In this document: one piece after another, positions 16,683 to 28,090 of the stretch
Layout of the letters: the number at the start of each line of letters is the position of its first letter
How positions within the stretch are numbered: position 1 is the first letter of the stretch
Assembly: GCF_002288525.1 (NCBI RefSeq)
Contig: NZ_CP023067.1
Coordinates: forward strand, 3,265,001 to 3,329,000
Source: Sinorhizobium sojae CCBAU 05684
Lineage (GTDB): Bacteria; Pseudomonadota; Alphaproteobacteria; Rhizobiales; Rhizobiaceae
Reading direction: 5' to 3'
Length of the DNA: 64,000 nucleotides
The notes under the pieces: generated by a model
The model's input: only the letters and a program-made list of their open reading frames with translations
Database searches by the model: none
What the model was told of the DNA's origin: nothing
Translations under genes and position numbers: made by a program

Positions 16683-16712
16683 CGCGGCAGCGGGATGAGG
16701 GGCAACCTCTTC

Positions 16713-17957
16713 TTACTTCGCCGACTCGACCGCCGTGACGAGTTCCTCGACCGCCTCTTCCGAGCTTATCTCGCCGTTGAAGTGACGGGTCACCACGTCG
16801 TAGATCGCGTTCTTGACGGAGGCCGGATTGGCATGGCCATGCGCCATGGAGCCGTAAAGCGTACCACTGGCATTGGCCTCGGCGAGATCCTTGATCCCTT
16901 TCTTGCCGCAGGCATCGAAATCGGCGTCCGAAACGTCGGTGCGGGCAGGAACCGACCCCTTGACGACATTGAAGGCCGACTGGAAGGTCGGGCTCAAAAT
17001 GGCAGACGCCATCGCCAGCTGCGCCGGTACCTTCTCCTCAGAAACCTCAAACATCGCGAACTGGTCGGAGTTGAAGGTGACCGAGCCTTGTGTTCCGGGG
17101 AAGCGGATGCAGACGAAGTCCTCGCCCGGCGTCTCGCCGGCCTTCAGGAACTCGCCTTTCGCCCAGTCGCCCATGAACTGCAGGCCGGCCTTGTCCTCGA
17201 TCACCATCGCCGAGGCGAGATTCCAGTCGCGGCCGGAGAAGTTGTCGTCCACATAAGAGCGCAGCTTCGTCATCCGGTCGAAGGCCTCCTTCATCTTGTC
17301 GCTGCCGAGCGCCGCCGGATCGAGGTCGATGAAGGCCTGCTTGTAGAAGTCGTTGCCGAGTGAAAGCACGACCGCGTCGAAGATCGTCGCGTCCTGCCAA
17401 GGCTGACCGCCGTGGGCGACAGGCGTGATGCCCTGCTCCTTGAAATTGTCGAGCAGCGCGATCAGTTCCTCCCACGTCGTCGGCTCCTTGCCGCCGGCCT
17501 TGTCAAGCGCCGCCTTGTTGATCCAGACCCAATTGGTCGAATGGACATTCACCGGAGCGGCGATCCAGTGGCCGTCATATTTGGAGAACTGCTGCAGCGC
17601 GTCTGGGATCACCCCCCCCCAGCCCTCCTTCTCAGCCACCTCGTCAAGATTGCCGAGCGCGCCTTCCTTGGCCCAGTCGAGAATGTCGAAGCCGAGCATC
17701 TGCACCGCCGTCGGCGGATTGCCGGAGGTGACGCGGGCACGCAGCACCGTCATCGCCTCCGTACCGCCGCCCCCCGCAACCGGCATGTCGGTCCAGCCGA
17801 TGCCCTTGCTTTCCAGATCCTTCTTCAGAACCTCAAGTGCGGCCGCCTCGCCGCCCGACGTCCACCAGTGCAGCACTTCCACATTCTCGGCTGCTTGCGC
17901 CGCGGTCGCCGCCAACATCAGAGCCGCAACAGCCGTCGTCGTCATCAACTTGCGCAT
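16713..17957 (-). CDS. sugar ABC transporter substrate-binding protein
   Basis: This 414-residue periplasmic protein has a clear Sec signal peptide ([22 protein letters not shown], cleavage after about residue 22). The mature start [18 protein letters not shown] is typical of CUT1 binding proteins, including GtsA-like glucose/glucoside receptors. It is the first of four transporter genes. A run of nine C residues (17612-17620) lies inside the gene; the frame is intact as read. The 166-bp leader upstream separates it from the aldehyde dehydrogenase gene and could hold its own promoter, although I see no copy of the LacI operator there. Confidence 0.9.
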   Translation of the reverse strand: MRKLMTTTAVAALMLAATAAQAAENVEVLHWWTSGGEAAALEVLKKDLESKGIGWTDMPVAGGGGTEAMTVLRARVTSGNPPTAVQMLGFDILDWAKEGALGNLDEVAEKEGWGGVIPDALQQFSKYDGHWIAAPVNVHSTNWVWINKAALDKAGGKEPTTWEELIALLDNFKEQGITPVAHGGQPWQDATIFDAVVLSLGNDFYKQAFIDLDPAALGSDKMKEAFDRMTKLRSYVDDNFSGRDWNLASAMVIEDKAGLQFMGDWAKGEFLKAGETPGEDFVCIRFPGTQGSVTFNSDQFAMFEVSEEKVPAQLAMASAILSPTFQSAFNVVKGSVPARTDVSDADFDACGKKGIKDLAEANASGTLYGSMAHGHANPASVKNAIYDVVTRHFNGEISSEEAVEELVTAVESAK

Positions 17958-18123
17958 CGTTTTCCTCCCGTTTGCAAGTTACCGAAGCGGAGAATTTCCT
18001 CCCGCCTTGTCTCCTTTGCCGCCCCTATCCCGCGGACGGCATCGCTCGCGGCTTCTGCCGCAAGCCTAATCAATACGTTACACCTTTTCGCCGCCTGCGA
18101 CGACTTCACCGTTCGCCGGAGCG

Positions 18124-19632
18124 TCAGCGCCGCATCCACCAGTTGGTACGCCGGCCGATATGCATGTTGAGCGTCTTCGTTTCCGTATAGTCCTCGACCG
18201 CATGCCGCCCAAGTTCGCGGCCGAGCCCCGACTGACGGTAGCCGCCGAAGGGCAGTTCCGCGGCGCCGTCCATGAAGGTGTTCATCCAGATGGTTCCAGC
18301 GCGCACCCGCCGTCCAATCGTCAGACACGTATCGAGGTCGCGGCTCCAGACGCCGGCCGAAAGGCCGTAGTCGATCGAATTGGCAGTGCGGATCGCCTCT
18401 TCCGTCGTCTCGAAGGTCAGCACCGAAAGGACCGGCCCGAACACTTCCTCGCGTGCCATCGCCATGTCCGGCCGCACAGCCGATAAAATGGTCGGGGCCA
18501 TGAACTGCCCCATGCCGAGGTCGAGCGCCGCGCCGCCCTGCGCAATCGTGGCACCGTCATTCGCCGCGGCGGAAATATAGCCGGCAATCTTTTCCAGGTG
18601 CTCAGGGGTGATGATCGCGCCGACCTGGGTCTCCGGGTCGAGCGGATCGCCAACCTTGACCTTGGCGGAGAGGCTGGCGATGCGCGCCGTCACCTCCTCG
18701 GCAATGTCGCGATGCAGGATCAGCCGTGAACCGGCATTGCAGCATTCTCCGGCATTGAAATAGGCGCCGAAAACGGCAGCGTCGACGAATTCGTCGAGAC
18801 TGGCGTCGGGGAAGACGATCTGCGGGTTCTTGCCGCCGAGCTCGAGCGAGACCTTCTTTAAGGTCTGGGCGGCATTGGCCATGGTGAGCCGGCCGACCCC
18901 CGTCGAGCCGGTGAAGGAGACCATGTCGACTTCCGGGTGGCTGGTGAGCGGCGCGCCCGCCTCCGGCCCGGTTCCGACGATGATGTTGACGGCACCAGCC
19001 GGCACCCCGGCGGCCTCAAGAATTTCGCCGAGGACGAGCGTCGAGGCGGAGGTAAGTTCCGATGGCTTCACGATCGCCGTGCAGCCGGCTGCGAGCGCGA
19101 ATGGCAGTTTCTGGCTGACGATCAGGAAGGGGAAATTCCAGGGCGTGATGATCGAGACGACCCCGATCGCCTCGCGCAGCACGACGCCGAGGGTGCCGTC
19201 GCCGAGCGTGTTGTAGCTTTCGCCGGACAGCTCGCGGGCGAGTGCCGCCGCATAGCGCCAGATGTCCGCCGCGCCCGTAAGCTCCCCCTTCGCCTGGCTG
19301 ATCGGCTTGCCGGATTCGATCGCATCGAGAAAGGCAAGCTCGTCGCCGCGCGCCTCTATCAGATCGGCGGCCTTGAGCAGGATGCGCGAGCGCTCCGCCG
19401 CGGTCATGCGCGGCCAGGGACCGTCATCGAAGGCGCGCCGGGCGGCGGCGATCGCCCGTTCCGCATCCGCCCGTGTCGCCGCCTGATAGCGGCTGACGAC
19501 GACGCCGTGGCCGGGCGCGATCCGTTCGATCGTGCGGCCTTCCGCACCTGCAACCCATTGGCCGTCGATCAGCATGCGGAATTCGCGCACCCTGAAATCG
19601 CCGAGCCCCTTTGGCCGCACCAGAACCGTCAT
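18124..19632 (-). CDS. NAD(P)-dependent aldehyde dehydrogenase
   Basis: This 502-residue ALDH has PWNFPF (about residue 174), the general base in LELGGKNP (Glu264) and the catalytic cysteine at residue 298 in NAGECCNAGSR. The canonical loop reads GQxCxAGSR, so Glu replaces the usual Gln. The start at 19632 is preferred over 19638 because GGGAGA is then correctly spaced; the ATG overlaps the stop of the enoyl-CoA hydratase gene (TGATG). It belongs to the betaine-aldehyde/hydroxymuconic semialdehyde type group. It would oxidise an aldehyde formed in the island, the substrate being unknown. Confidence 0.87.
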   Translation of the reverse strand: MTVLVRPKGLGDFRVREFRMLIDGQWVAGAEGRTIERIAPGHGVVVSRYQAATRADAERAIAAARRAFDDGPWPRMTAAERSRILLKAADLIEARGDELAFLDAIESGKPISQAKGELTGAADIWRYAAALARELSGESYNTLGDGTLGVVLREAIGVVSIITPWNFPFLIVSQKLPFALAAGCTAIVKPSELTSASTLVLGEILEAAGVPAGAVNIIVGTGPEAGAPLTSHPEVDMVSFTGSTGVGRLTMANAAQTLKKVSLELGGKNPQIVFPDASLDEFVDAAVFGAYFNAGECCNAGSRLILHRDIAEEVTARIASLSAKVKVGDPLDPETQVGAIITPEHLEKIAGYISAAANDGATIAQGGAALDLGMGQFMAPTILSAVRPDMAMAREEVFGPVLSVLTFETTEEAIRTANSIDYGLSAGVWSRDLDTCLTIGRRVRAGTIWMNTFMDGAAELPFGGYRQSGLGRELGRHAVEDYTETKTLNMHIGRRTNWWMRR

Positions 19633-20411
19633 CACCATTCTCCCTTGAAACGGGCTTCGCGTTTCTCGCCGAAGGCGGCGACGCCTTCCTTGAGGTCGCC
19701 GGTCTTGGCTACGAGGATCGAACCCAGCGCCTCGACTGCGGCGCCCTTGTCCTCGCCATTCGCCGAGGCGATCATCAGTTTCGATACTTCGAGCGCCGCG
19801 GGACCGCGGGTGGCCACGCGCGCCGCATAGTCCCGCGCCGTCCGCATCACCGCCCCGGTTTCCACCACGAGATCGATCAGGCCCTCGGCCTTTGCCTCTT
19901 CTCCCGAGAACATCTCGCCGCCGAGCACCATGCGCCGCACGATCTGCGCGCCAAACCGAACGACCAGACGCTGCGTGCCGGACCAGCCGGGCACCATGCC
20001 GAGGCTCGTCTCCGGCAGGCCGATCTTCACTTGCTTTTCGGCGATGCGGATATCCGCGGCCGCCGCGAGTTCCAGTCCGCCGCCGAGCGCGTGCCCGTTG
20101 AGCGCTGCAATCACCGGCATGCGCAGCGTCGCGAGCCGCTCGAAGACGCGATGGCCGAAGCGCACCCACTCATGGCCGAACGCGTGCGGATCCATGCCGC
20201 CCCATGCCTTGATGTCGCCGCCGGCGGAGAAGGCCTTGCCCTCGCCCGTCAGGATCACGACGCGCACGGCAGGCTCGGCCTCGACCCGATCGCAGGCGGC
20301 GGCGAGCGCCTTCAGCATGTCGATGTCGAAGGCATTGAGCTTATCCGGTCGCGCGATCCTCAAGATTGCAACGGCGCCGTCGATATCGACGCGAATCCGG
20401 TCGTCAGGCAT
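19632..20411 (-). CDS. enoyl-CoA hydratase/isomerase family protein
   Basis: This 259-residue crotonase-fold protein has the oxyanion-hole segments FSAGGDIKAW (about 61-70) and NGHALGGGLELA (about 105-116), with the two catalytic glutamates at about residues 114 and 134 (GLPETSLG). Family reactions include hydration, isomerisation and retro-aldol or retro-Claisen cleavage of acyl-CoAs. The start at 20411 lies inside the end of the CoA-transferase gene (8-nt overlap), so the two are coupled. Pairing with a CoA-transferase suggests that an acid is activated to its CoA ester and then hydrated or cleaved. Confidence 0.87.
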   Translation of the reverse strand: MPDDRIRVDIDGAVAILRIARPDKLNAFDIDMLKALAAACDRVEAEPAVRVVILTGEGKAFSAGGDIKAWGGMDPHAFGHEWVRFGHRVFERLATLRMPVIAALNGHALGGGLELAAAADIRIAEKQVKIGLPETSLGMVPGWSGTQRLVVRFGAQIVRRMVLGGEMFSGEEAKAEGLIDLVVETGAVMRTARDYAARVATRGPAALEVSKLMIASANGEDKGAAVEALGSILVAKTGDLKEGVAAFGEKREARFKGEW

Positions 20412-22029
20412 CGGCGCCTCCCGCATTCGCCCGCCGCGGCTTGGCCGGCAGCCTGAGCCCGATCGGCGCCTCCTGAAACAGCGCCGCATCCATGACCTTC
20501 AGCCTGTCGCAAACTATGAGGGGAAATTCGGATTGCCCGAGAACATGTTCCTGAAGGTCGACGCCTGGCGCGATCTCCGTGAGCATGATTCCTTCCGGCG
20601 TCAGCTTCATTACCGCGCGTTCGGTGACATAGGTCACGTCCTGCCCCTGTTCGACCGCCCGCCGGCCGGAGAAGGTGACATGCTCGACGCCGTCGACGAG
20701 CTTCTTGAGCTTGCCTTCCTTCTCGATGACCAACCTTCCATCAGCGGCTGCAACCCTGGCGCCGGCATTGAACATGCCGGAGAAGACGATCTTTCTGGCA
20801 CGCGCGGTGATGTCGATGAAGCCCCCTGCCCCCGCCGTCACATGCGGGCGGAAGCTGAGCTTGGAGACATTGACAGAACCCGTGCGGTCGATCTCCAGGA
20901 AGGAGAGCAGCGAAGCGTCGAAACCCGCGCCCTGGAAATAGGTGAACTGGTGAGGCGACGGCATGAAGGCATCGGCATTGGAGGCGCAGCCGAAGGCGAA
21001 GTCGAGGAGCGGCACGCCGCCGACCGCGCCCTGCTCGATCACCCAGGTCACAGCCCCGTGCAATCCCTCTTCAAGAAGGATCCGCGGCACGTTGGCGGAA
21101 ATGCCGAAGCCGAGATTGACCGCGCTTCCGGCTTCGAGCTCCTGCGCAACGCGGCGGGCGACCACCTTCTGGATGTTGAATTCCGGCAGGCGGAAGCTGT
21201 CGAGCGGCCGGATTATCTCGCCGGAGATCGCCGGGTCGTAGAGCGTCTGCGTCGTCTGCTTCTGTTCGGGATCGACGACGACATAGTCGACGAGGACGCC
21301 GGGAACGCGCACATCATGGGGCTTGAGCGAGCCTTCCCTGGCGAGGCGCTTCACCTGGGCAATGACGACGCCGCCATTGTTGCGGGCGGCAAGCGCCTGA
21401 TCGAGGCCGCCGAGATAGGCGCCCTCATGTTCATAGGTGAGATTGCCGCGCTCGTCCGCCGTCGTCGCGCGGATGATCGCAACATCAGGCGCGATCGCCT
21501 TGAAATAGAGCCAGTCCTCGCCCTCGAAGGAAATCTTCTTCACGACCGGCTCTGCGGCCGCCGCCGCATTCATGGCACAGCCTTCGCGCAACGGATCGAC
21601 GAAGGTGTCGAGGCCGACCTTGGTCATCACCCCCGGCCGCTTGGCCGCCGCCTCGCGATGCATGTCGAAGAGGACGCCGGACGGAATGTTATAGGCGGCG
21701 ACTTCGTTGGCACCGATCATCTGCCAGATCAGCGGCGGCTCTGCGCTCGACGGCCCGGACGGATAGGAGCCGCCGATGATCTTCTTCAGGAGACCCTTCC
21801 TGGCGATGTGGTCGACGCCCTTGATGCCGCTCATGTCGCCGGCGGCGATCGGATGCAGGGTCGTCAGATCCCGCGGGTGGCCGGTCGCGTCGAAGCGCTC
21901 GCCGATCGCCTTCAGCATCAGGTCCGGGCAGCCGAGCCCGCTCGAGGAGGAGACCGAAACCACCGCGCCGTCCGGAATGAGGGCCGCCGCTTCGGCCGAG
22001 CTGATGTGCTTGCTGGAAAATGTGGGCAT
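20404..22029 (-). CDS. family I acyl-CoA transferase (YdiF/acetate CoA-transferase-like)
   Basis: This 541-residue protein fuses the alpha and beta CoA-transferase domains in one chain. The N-terminal half contains GGSYPSGPSSAEPP, and the C-terminal half carries the catalytic glutamate at residue 332 in VIEQGAVGGVP. These enzymes move CoA between acyl-CoA and a free acid by way of a glutamyl-CoA thioester. It starts 6 nt after the Gfo/Idh gene and overlaps the enoyl-CoA hydratase gene. A CoA step beside a sugar-type dehydrogenase and transporter is unusual. The acid substrate cannot be read from sequence. Confidence 0.87.
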   Translation of the reverse strand: MPTFSSKHISSAEAAALIPDGAVVSVSSSSGLGCPDLMLKAIGERFDATGHPRDLTTLHPIAAGDMSGIKGVDHIARKGLLKKIIGGSYPSGPSSAEPPLIWQMIGANEVAAYNIPSGVLFDMHREAAAKRPGVMTKVGLDTFVDPLREGCAMNAAAAAEPVVKKISFEGEDWLYFKAIAPDVAIIRATTADERGNLTYEHEGAYLGGLDQALAARNNGGVVIAQVKRLAREGSLKPHDVRVPGVLVDYVVVDPEQKQTTQTLYDPAISGEIIRPLDSFRLPEFNIQKVVARRVAQELEAGSAVNLGFGISANVPRILLEEGLHGAVTWVIEQGAVGGVPLLDFAFGCASNADAFMPSPHQFTYFQGAGFDASLLSFLEIDRTGSVNVSKLSFRPHVTAGAGGFIDITARARKIVFSGMFNAGARVAAADGRLVIEKEGKLKKLVDGVEHVTFSGRRAVEQGQDVTYVTERAVMKLTPEGIMLTEIAPGVDLQEHVLGQSEFPLIVCDRLKVMDAALFQEAPIGLRLPAKPRRANAGGADA

Positions 22030-22035
22030 TGCGCC

Positions 22036-24077
<2,042 letters not shown>

Positions 24078-24118
24078 GGATGCCTCCCACCGGTTTTTCA
24101 TTCTGACGGTCTACATAA

Positions 24119-24132
24119 TTGGATCGTTCCAA
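24119..24132. promoter_or_regulatory. LacI-type operator 1
   Basis: TTGGATCGTTCCAA is a near-perfect palindrome with a central CG, as in LacI-family operators, 42 nt upstream of the regulator start. Its reverse complement matches operator 2 at 13 of 14 positions. Confidence 0.75.
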
Positions 24133-24345
24133 TCCCGTCAAGAGGGTTCAGTTCACTTTTTTGCACTGCTGATGGAACCGCCCGGACGGCTGCACCACCG
24201 GTAAAGCATATGGCATAACTGCCGAAACTTGCGGTAATTCAAAGACTTAATCGCAACTCGCAAGCGTGGCTCCGCCGCGAGGCGGACGCCGATAGCAGAA
24301 GCGTGACCGCAACATCTGCCGGCTTGTATTTTTCCAACTTGTCAT
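24133..24345. other. divergent promoter region between LacI and DUF993 genes
   Basis: This non-coding stretch separates the two operators. It contains a TCCGCC-GCGA-GGCGGA hairpin near 24271-24286 and AT-rich sequence towards operator 2. I see no ORF with coding signs here. Promoters for both arms are expected but I could not assign -35/-10 boxes with confidence. Confidence 0.5.
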
Positions 24346-24359
24346 TTGGAACGATCTAA
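24346..24359. promoter_or_regulatory. LacI-type operator 2
   Basis: TTGGAACGATCTAA matches the reverse complement of operator 1 except for one base. It lies 37 nt upstream of the DUF993 start, a position suited to repression of the rightward promoter. Confidence 0.72.
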
Positions 24360-24396
24360 ATTACTCCTTCCGCAAGACCGAGGAGGATCAACGCCG

Positions 24397-25584
24397 ATGA
24401 CCAGCCTGCTGCTGCCGAACCGAGACGGCTCTGTCGAAGAATACCGGTTCCGCGGAACGCCGATCGCCCGACCCGAAGCGGTGCCAAGCTTCAGCCGCGT
24501 CGCCTATGCGGCCGCCCATGTCGTCTCCAACCCGCTCGACGACGCCGATCCGTGGGGCAATCCGGCCATCGATTGGGATGCGACCATGGCCTTCCGCCGC
24601 CATCTCTGGAGCCTCGGCTTCAAAATCGCAGAGGCTATGGATACCGCCCAACGCGGCATGGGACTTTCCTGGGCGGGCGCGCAGGAGCTGATCCGCCGGT
24701 CGCTTGCGGAGGCCCGCAGCGTCCCCGGCGCCGACCTTGCCTGCGGCGCCGGCACCGACCAGCTCGCACCCGCGGATGCGCGCTCCGTCGAGGACGTCAT
24801 CGCCGCCTATGAGGAGCAGATCGGCTTCGTCGAGGCCGAGGGTGGGCGGGCGATCATGATGGCAAGCCGCGCGCTCGGCCGCGTCGCGCGCTCCGCAGAC
24901 GACTACCGCCGCGTCTACGGCCGCATCCTGTCCCAGGCCAAGGATAAGGTGGTGCTGCATTGGCTGGGCGACATGTTCGACCCGCAGCTCAGGGGCTATT
25001 GGGGCTCGGAGAATTTCGAGGAGGCGCTGGAAACGGTGCTCTCCATCGTTCGCGAGAACAGCGCCAGAGTCGAAGGCATCAAGATTTCGCTCCTCGACAA
25101 TGGCAAGGAAGTGCGGCTTCGCGATGGTCTGCCGGAGGGCGTGCTCTGCTTCACCGGCGACGACTTCAACTATGCGGAACTGATCGAGGGCGACGGCGAG
25201 AAATACAGCCACGCCCTGCTCGGCATCTTCGACGCCGTTGCTCCCTCGGCTTCAAAGGCCCTTGCGGCGCTTGCGGCCGGCGATGTCGCGACCTTTCGCG
25301 GCGTGATCGAGCCGACCGTGCCGCTGTCGCGCAAGATCTTCGAGGCGCCGACGCAATATTACAAGGCCGGGGTCGTGTTTCTGGCCTGGCTCAACGGCCA
25401 TCAGCGCCATTTCACCCTTCCGGCCGGCCTGCAATCCGCCCGTGGGCTTCTGCACTACGCAGAAATCTTCCGCCTGGCCGACCAGGCAAATGTGCTCGAC
25501 GAGCCGGAGCTTGCGTCAACGCGGATGCGGAACTTGCTTGCCGTGCTGGGGGTGGAGCAGGGGGGTAGGCACTACAATTTTTAG
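24397..25584 (+). CDS. DUF993 family protein, DapA-like TIM-barrel aldolase candidate
   Basis: This 395-residue protein starts after AGGAGG at 24381-24386 and belongs to the uncharacterised DUF993 family. The segment VEGIKIS places a lysine at residue 229 where DapA/NAL class I aldolases have their Schiff-base lysine (GIKEATG), and the following TGDDFNYAELIEGDG resembles the DapA stretch SGDD...GGDG. The position of the DapA catalytic tyrosine (YNVPGR region) seems to read HWLG instead. It is divergent from the LacI operon and shares its operator. A retro-aldol or dehydratase step on a sugar-derived keto acid is plausible but not shown. Confidence 0.72.
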   Translation: MTSLLLPNRDGSVEEYRFRGTPIARPEAVPSFSRVAYAAAHVVSNPLDDADPWGNPAIDWDATMAFRRHLWSLGFKIAEAMDTAQRGMGLSWAGAQELIRRSLAEARSVPGADLACGAGTDQLAPADARSVEDVIAAYEEQIGFVEAEGGRAIMMASRALGRVARSADDYRRVYGRILSQAKDKVVLHWLGDMFDPQLRGYWGSENFEEALETVLSIVRENSARVEGIKISLLDNGKEVRLRDGLPEGVLCFTGDDFNYAELIEGDGEKYSHALLGIFDAVAPSASKALAALAAGDVATFRGVIEPTVPLSRKIFEAPTQYYKAGVVFLAWLNGHQRHFTLPAGLQSARGLLHYAEIFRLADQANVLDEPELASTRMRNLLAVLGVEQGGRHYNF

Positions 25585-25595
25585 CCTTTTCGGCC

Positions 25596-25651
25596 CCCTC
25601 ATCCGCCTGCCGGCACCTTCTCCCCGCAGGCGGGGAGAAGGCTAGGGTGGG
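25596..25651. repeat. C/G-rich palindrome (family 1)
   Basis: The leader CCCCTCATCCGCCTGCCGGC is followed by a perfect 12-bp stem CCTTCTCCCCGC / GCGGGGAGAAGG with a 2-nt loop (25616-25641). It lies between convergent DUF993 and dcp genes and is suited to act as a shared terminator. Confidence 0.7.
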
Positions 25652-25672
25652 GGAAACTTCCAGGCCGACAGT

Positions 25673-27745
25673 TCAGAGAATCGGCGCCACCAATCCTCTC
25701 TTCGCCAGCATCGCGTCCGGGCTCGGCAGCTTGCCGCGGAAGGCCTTGTAGGCGTCTTCCGGGTCGATGGCGCCGCCGACGGAATAGATGTGGGCCTTGA
25801 GTCTCGCCGCCATTTCCGGGTCGAAGGGATTGCCGGTTTCCTCGAAAGCGGCGAAGGCGTCGGCATCGAGCACTTCCGACCACATGTAGGAATAGTAGCC
25901 GGCGGAATAGCCGTCGCCCGAGAAGACATGCAGGAAATGCGGGCTGCGGTGGCGCATGACGATCGACTGCGGCATGCCGATGCTTTCGAGCGTCGCCGCC
26001 TCCAGCGCCTTCGGGTCGGATGTCGCTTCCGCCGTGTGATAGGCCATGTCGACGAGCGCCGACGAGGTGAATTCCACCGTCGCGAAGCCGGAATTGAAAG
26101 TCCGGGCGGCGAGCACTTTTTCGAGCAGCGCCTCCGGCATCGGCGCGCCGGTCCGGTAGTGTACGGCATAGGTTTTGAGGATCTCCGGCACGGTCAGCCA
26201 GTGCTCGTAAAGCTGCGACGGCAGTTCGACGAAATCGCGCGAAACGCCGGTGCCCGATACTGACGGATAGGTGACGTTGGAGAGCATGCCGTGCAGCGCA
26301 TGCCCGAACTCGTGGAACAGCGTGCGGGCATCGTCGAGCGAGAGCAGCGCCGGCTTGCCTTCGGCGGGTTTCGCGAAGTTGCAGACATTGTAGATGATCG
26401 GGATTTCGCCGGTCGCGCCATTCTTGAGCGGAAGCTTATGCTGCGACTGAAACGAGCTCATCCAGGCGCCGGAACGTTTGGACGAGCGGGCGAAATAGTC
26501 GCCCAGGAATAGCGCCACCAGCCTGCCCTGGGCATCGCGGATCTCGAAGACGCGGACATCCGGATGATAGGCGGCGATGCCTTTCTTCTCCGTGGCCGTG
26601 ATGCCGAACAGGCGATGGGCGACGGCGAAACAGGCGTCGATGATCTTCTCGAGCTGGAGATAGGGCTTCAGTTCGCTTTCCGAGAAGCTGAACGTCTCGG
26701 CCCTGAGCTTTTCGGCATAGTGGCGCCAATCCCAGGGCATGACCTCGTGGTTGCGGCCTTCGGCGGCGATCAGTTTCGCAAGCTCCGCCTCTTCCTCGCG
26801 GGCGCGTGCGGCCGCCTTTTCCCAGACCTGCATCAGGAGACCGTTCACCGTCTCGGCTGTCTTCGCCATGGTGTCGTCCAGCTTCAACGCCGCATAGTTC
26901 TCGTAGCCGAGCAGCCTCGCCTTTTCCGCCCGGAGCGAGAGCGTCTCGGCGATGATGGCGCGATTGTCGGTGTCGCCGCCGTTTTCGCCGCGCGCGATCC
27001 AGGCCTTGAACGCCTGCTCGCGCAGTTCCCGGTTTTCGGAGAAGGTCAGGAAGGGCTCGATGATCGAGCGCGATAGCGTCACCGCATATTTGCCGTCCTC
27101 GCCCCGGTCGCGAGCCGCAGCCGCCATGGAGTCGAGAAGGAAATCCGGCAGGCCCGCCAGTTCCTCCTCGCTCGCAAGCACCAGCGCCCACAGCTTCTCG
27201 TCACCAAGCACGTTCTGGCCGAACTTCGCTCCGAGGCCGGCAAGCCTCTCGTTGATCTCTGCAAGGCGCTCCTGGTCCGGCTTGTCGAGCTTCGCCCCGG
27301 ACTTGACGAAACCCTTCCAGTGACGCTCGAGGACTCGCATCGCCTCGAGGTCGAGCCCCATGTCCTCACGCTTCTCCCACAGCGCATCAATGCGGGCGAA
27401 GAGCACGGGATTCGTGCCGATCTTCGAGTAGTGCCGCGACATCTTCGGCGCGATCTCGCGCTCGAGCGCCTGGATCAGGTCGTTGGTGTGGGCACCCGCC
27501 TTGTTCCAGAAGAGCGCCGAGACGCGCGAAAGTTCATCGCCGGCGATCTCCAGCGCGACGATGGTGTTCTCGAAGGTCGGCGGCTCCGGATTGTTGGCGA
27601 TCGCCTCGATCTCTGCTTCATGGGCAGCAAGCGCCGCATCGAAGGCGGGCGCGAAATCCTCGTCTTTCACGGCATCGAAGCGCGGCAGGCCTTCGTGTCC
27701 GGTCCAGCGGACGAGGGCAGGGTTGAGCGAAACGTTGACGGTCAT
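25673..27745 (-). CDS. dcp: M3-family oligopeptidase / peptidyl-dipeptidase Dcp
   Basis: This 690-residue zinc metallopeptidase has the HEFGHALHG motif at residues 478-486; its two His are zinc ligands, its Glu is catalytic, and a further Glu ligand is expected about 25 residues later. Length and overall sequence match Dcp/OpdA oligopeptidases of the thimet family, which trim short peptides in the cytosol. No signal peptide is seen. It is monocistronic, followed by a palindrome and preceded by about 480 bp with two mosaic repeats. Confidence 0.9.
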   Translation of the reverse strand: MTVNVSLNPALVRWTGHEGLPRFDAVKDEDFAPAFDAALAAHEAEIEAIANNPEPPTFENTIVALEIAGDELSRVSALFWNKAGAHTNDLIQALEREIAPKMSRHYSKIGTNPVLFARIDALWEKREDMGLDLEAMRVLERHWKGFVKSGAKLDKPDQERLAEINERLAGLGAKFGQNVLGDEKLWALVLASEEELAGLPDFLLDSMAAAARDRGEDGKYAVTLSRSIIEPFLTFSENRELREQAFKAWIARGENGGDTDNRAIIAETLSLRAEKARLLGYENYAALKLDDTMAKTAETVNGLLMQVWEKAAARAREEEAELAKLIAAEGRNHEVMPWDWRHYAEKLRAETFSFSESELKPYLQLEKIIDACFAVAHRLFGITATEKKGIAAYHPDVRVFEIRDAQGRLVALFLGDYFARSSKRSGAWMSSFQSQHKLPLKNGATGEIPIIYNVCNFAKPAEGKPALLSLDDARTLFHEFGHALHGMLSNVTYPSVSGTGVSRDFVELPSQLYEHWLTVPEILKTYAVHYRTGAPMPEALLEKVLAARTFNSGFATVEFTSSALVDMAYHTAEATSDPKALEAATLESIGMPQSIVMRHRSPHFLHVFSGDGYSAGYYSYMWSEVLDADAFAAFEETGNPFDPEMAARLKAHIYSVGGAIDPEDAYKAFRGKLPSPDAMLAKRGLVAPIL

Positions 27746-27821
27746 TGATGTTCCTTTCGCTAGCAGGACCGGCAGGGCCGGAAAAGGGCGTCTCGGGCGC
27801 AGAGAGTCAGAGGTCCCGCCT

Positions 27822-27936
27822 AAAGTGCCGCGCGTCTTATCAGACGCAATCGGACGCGCAAAGCTCGCCGTAGCACTTCGAATTGGCGCATGTCTTGGTC
27901 CATAAATCGAGGTCGCTTTAGGGAGACATGCAGTAG
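27822..27936 (-). repeat. RIME-like mosaic repeat
   Basis: Read on the minus strand, the unit runs CTGCATGTCTCC, an AAGCGACCTCGATTT block, GACATGC, CCAATTCGAAGTGCT, then GCGCGTCCGAT and TCTGATAAGACGCGC. The order is the same as in the copies at 28091 and 31828. Confidence 0.7.
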
Positions 27937-28090
27937 GGCAACCGTCAAGGCTCGTGATGCCTGCCGCTCGGGTTGCGATCGGCCATTCGAGTGGTACACC
28001 ATCACTCCGTCAAGCGGAGAGGACGATGCACCGGCATCCGGCGCCGCGCACAATTCTTTCGGCGGCGCGATTTCCCTCGATACGAAGTTG

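Noticed and set aside
16498-16700. CRISPR-like cluster of short palindromes
   Set aside because: The units are GC-rich inverted repeats of varying length without regular spacers or cas genes, and they recur singly elsewhere in the window.
17958-18123. Copy of the LacI operator before the binding-protein gene
   Set aside because: ATCAATACGTTACACC near 18068 has a weak central similarity but lacks the TTGGA/TCCAA arms, so I do not call it an operator.
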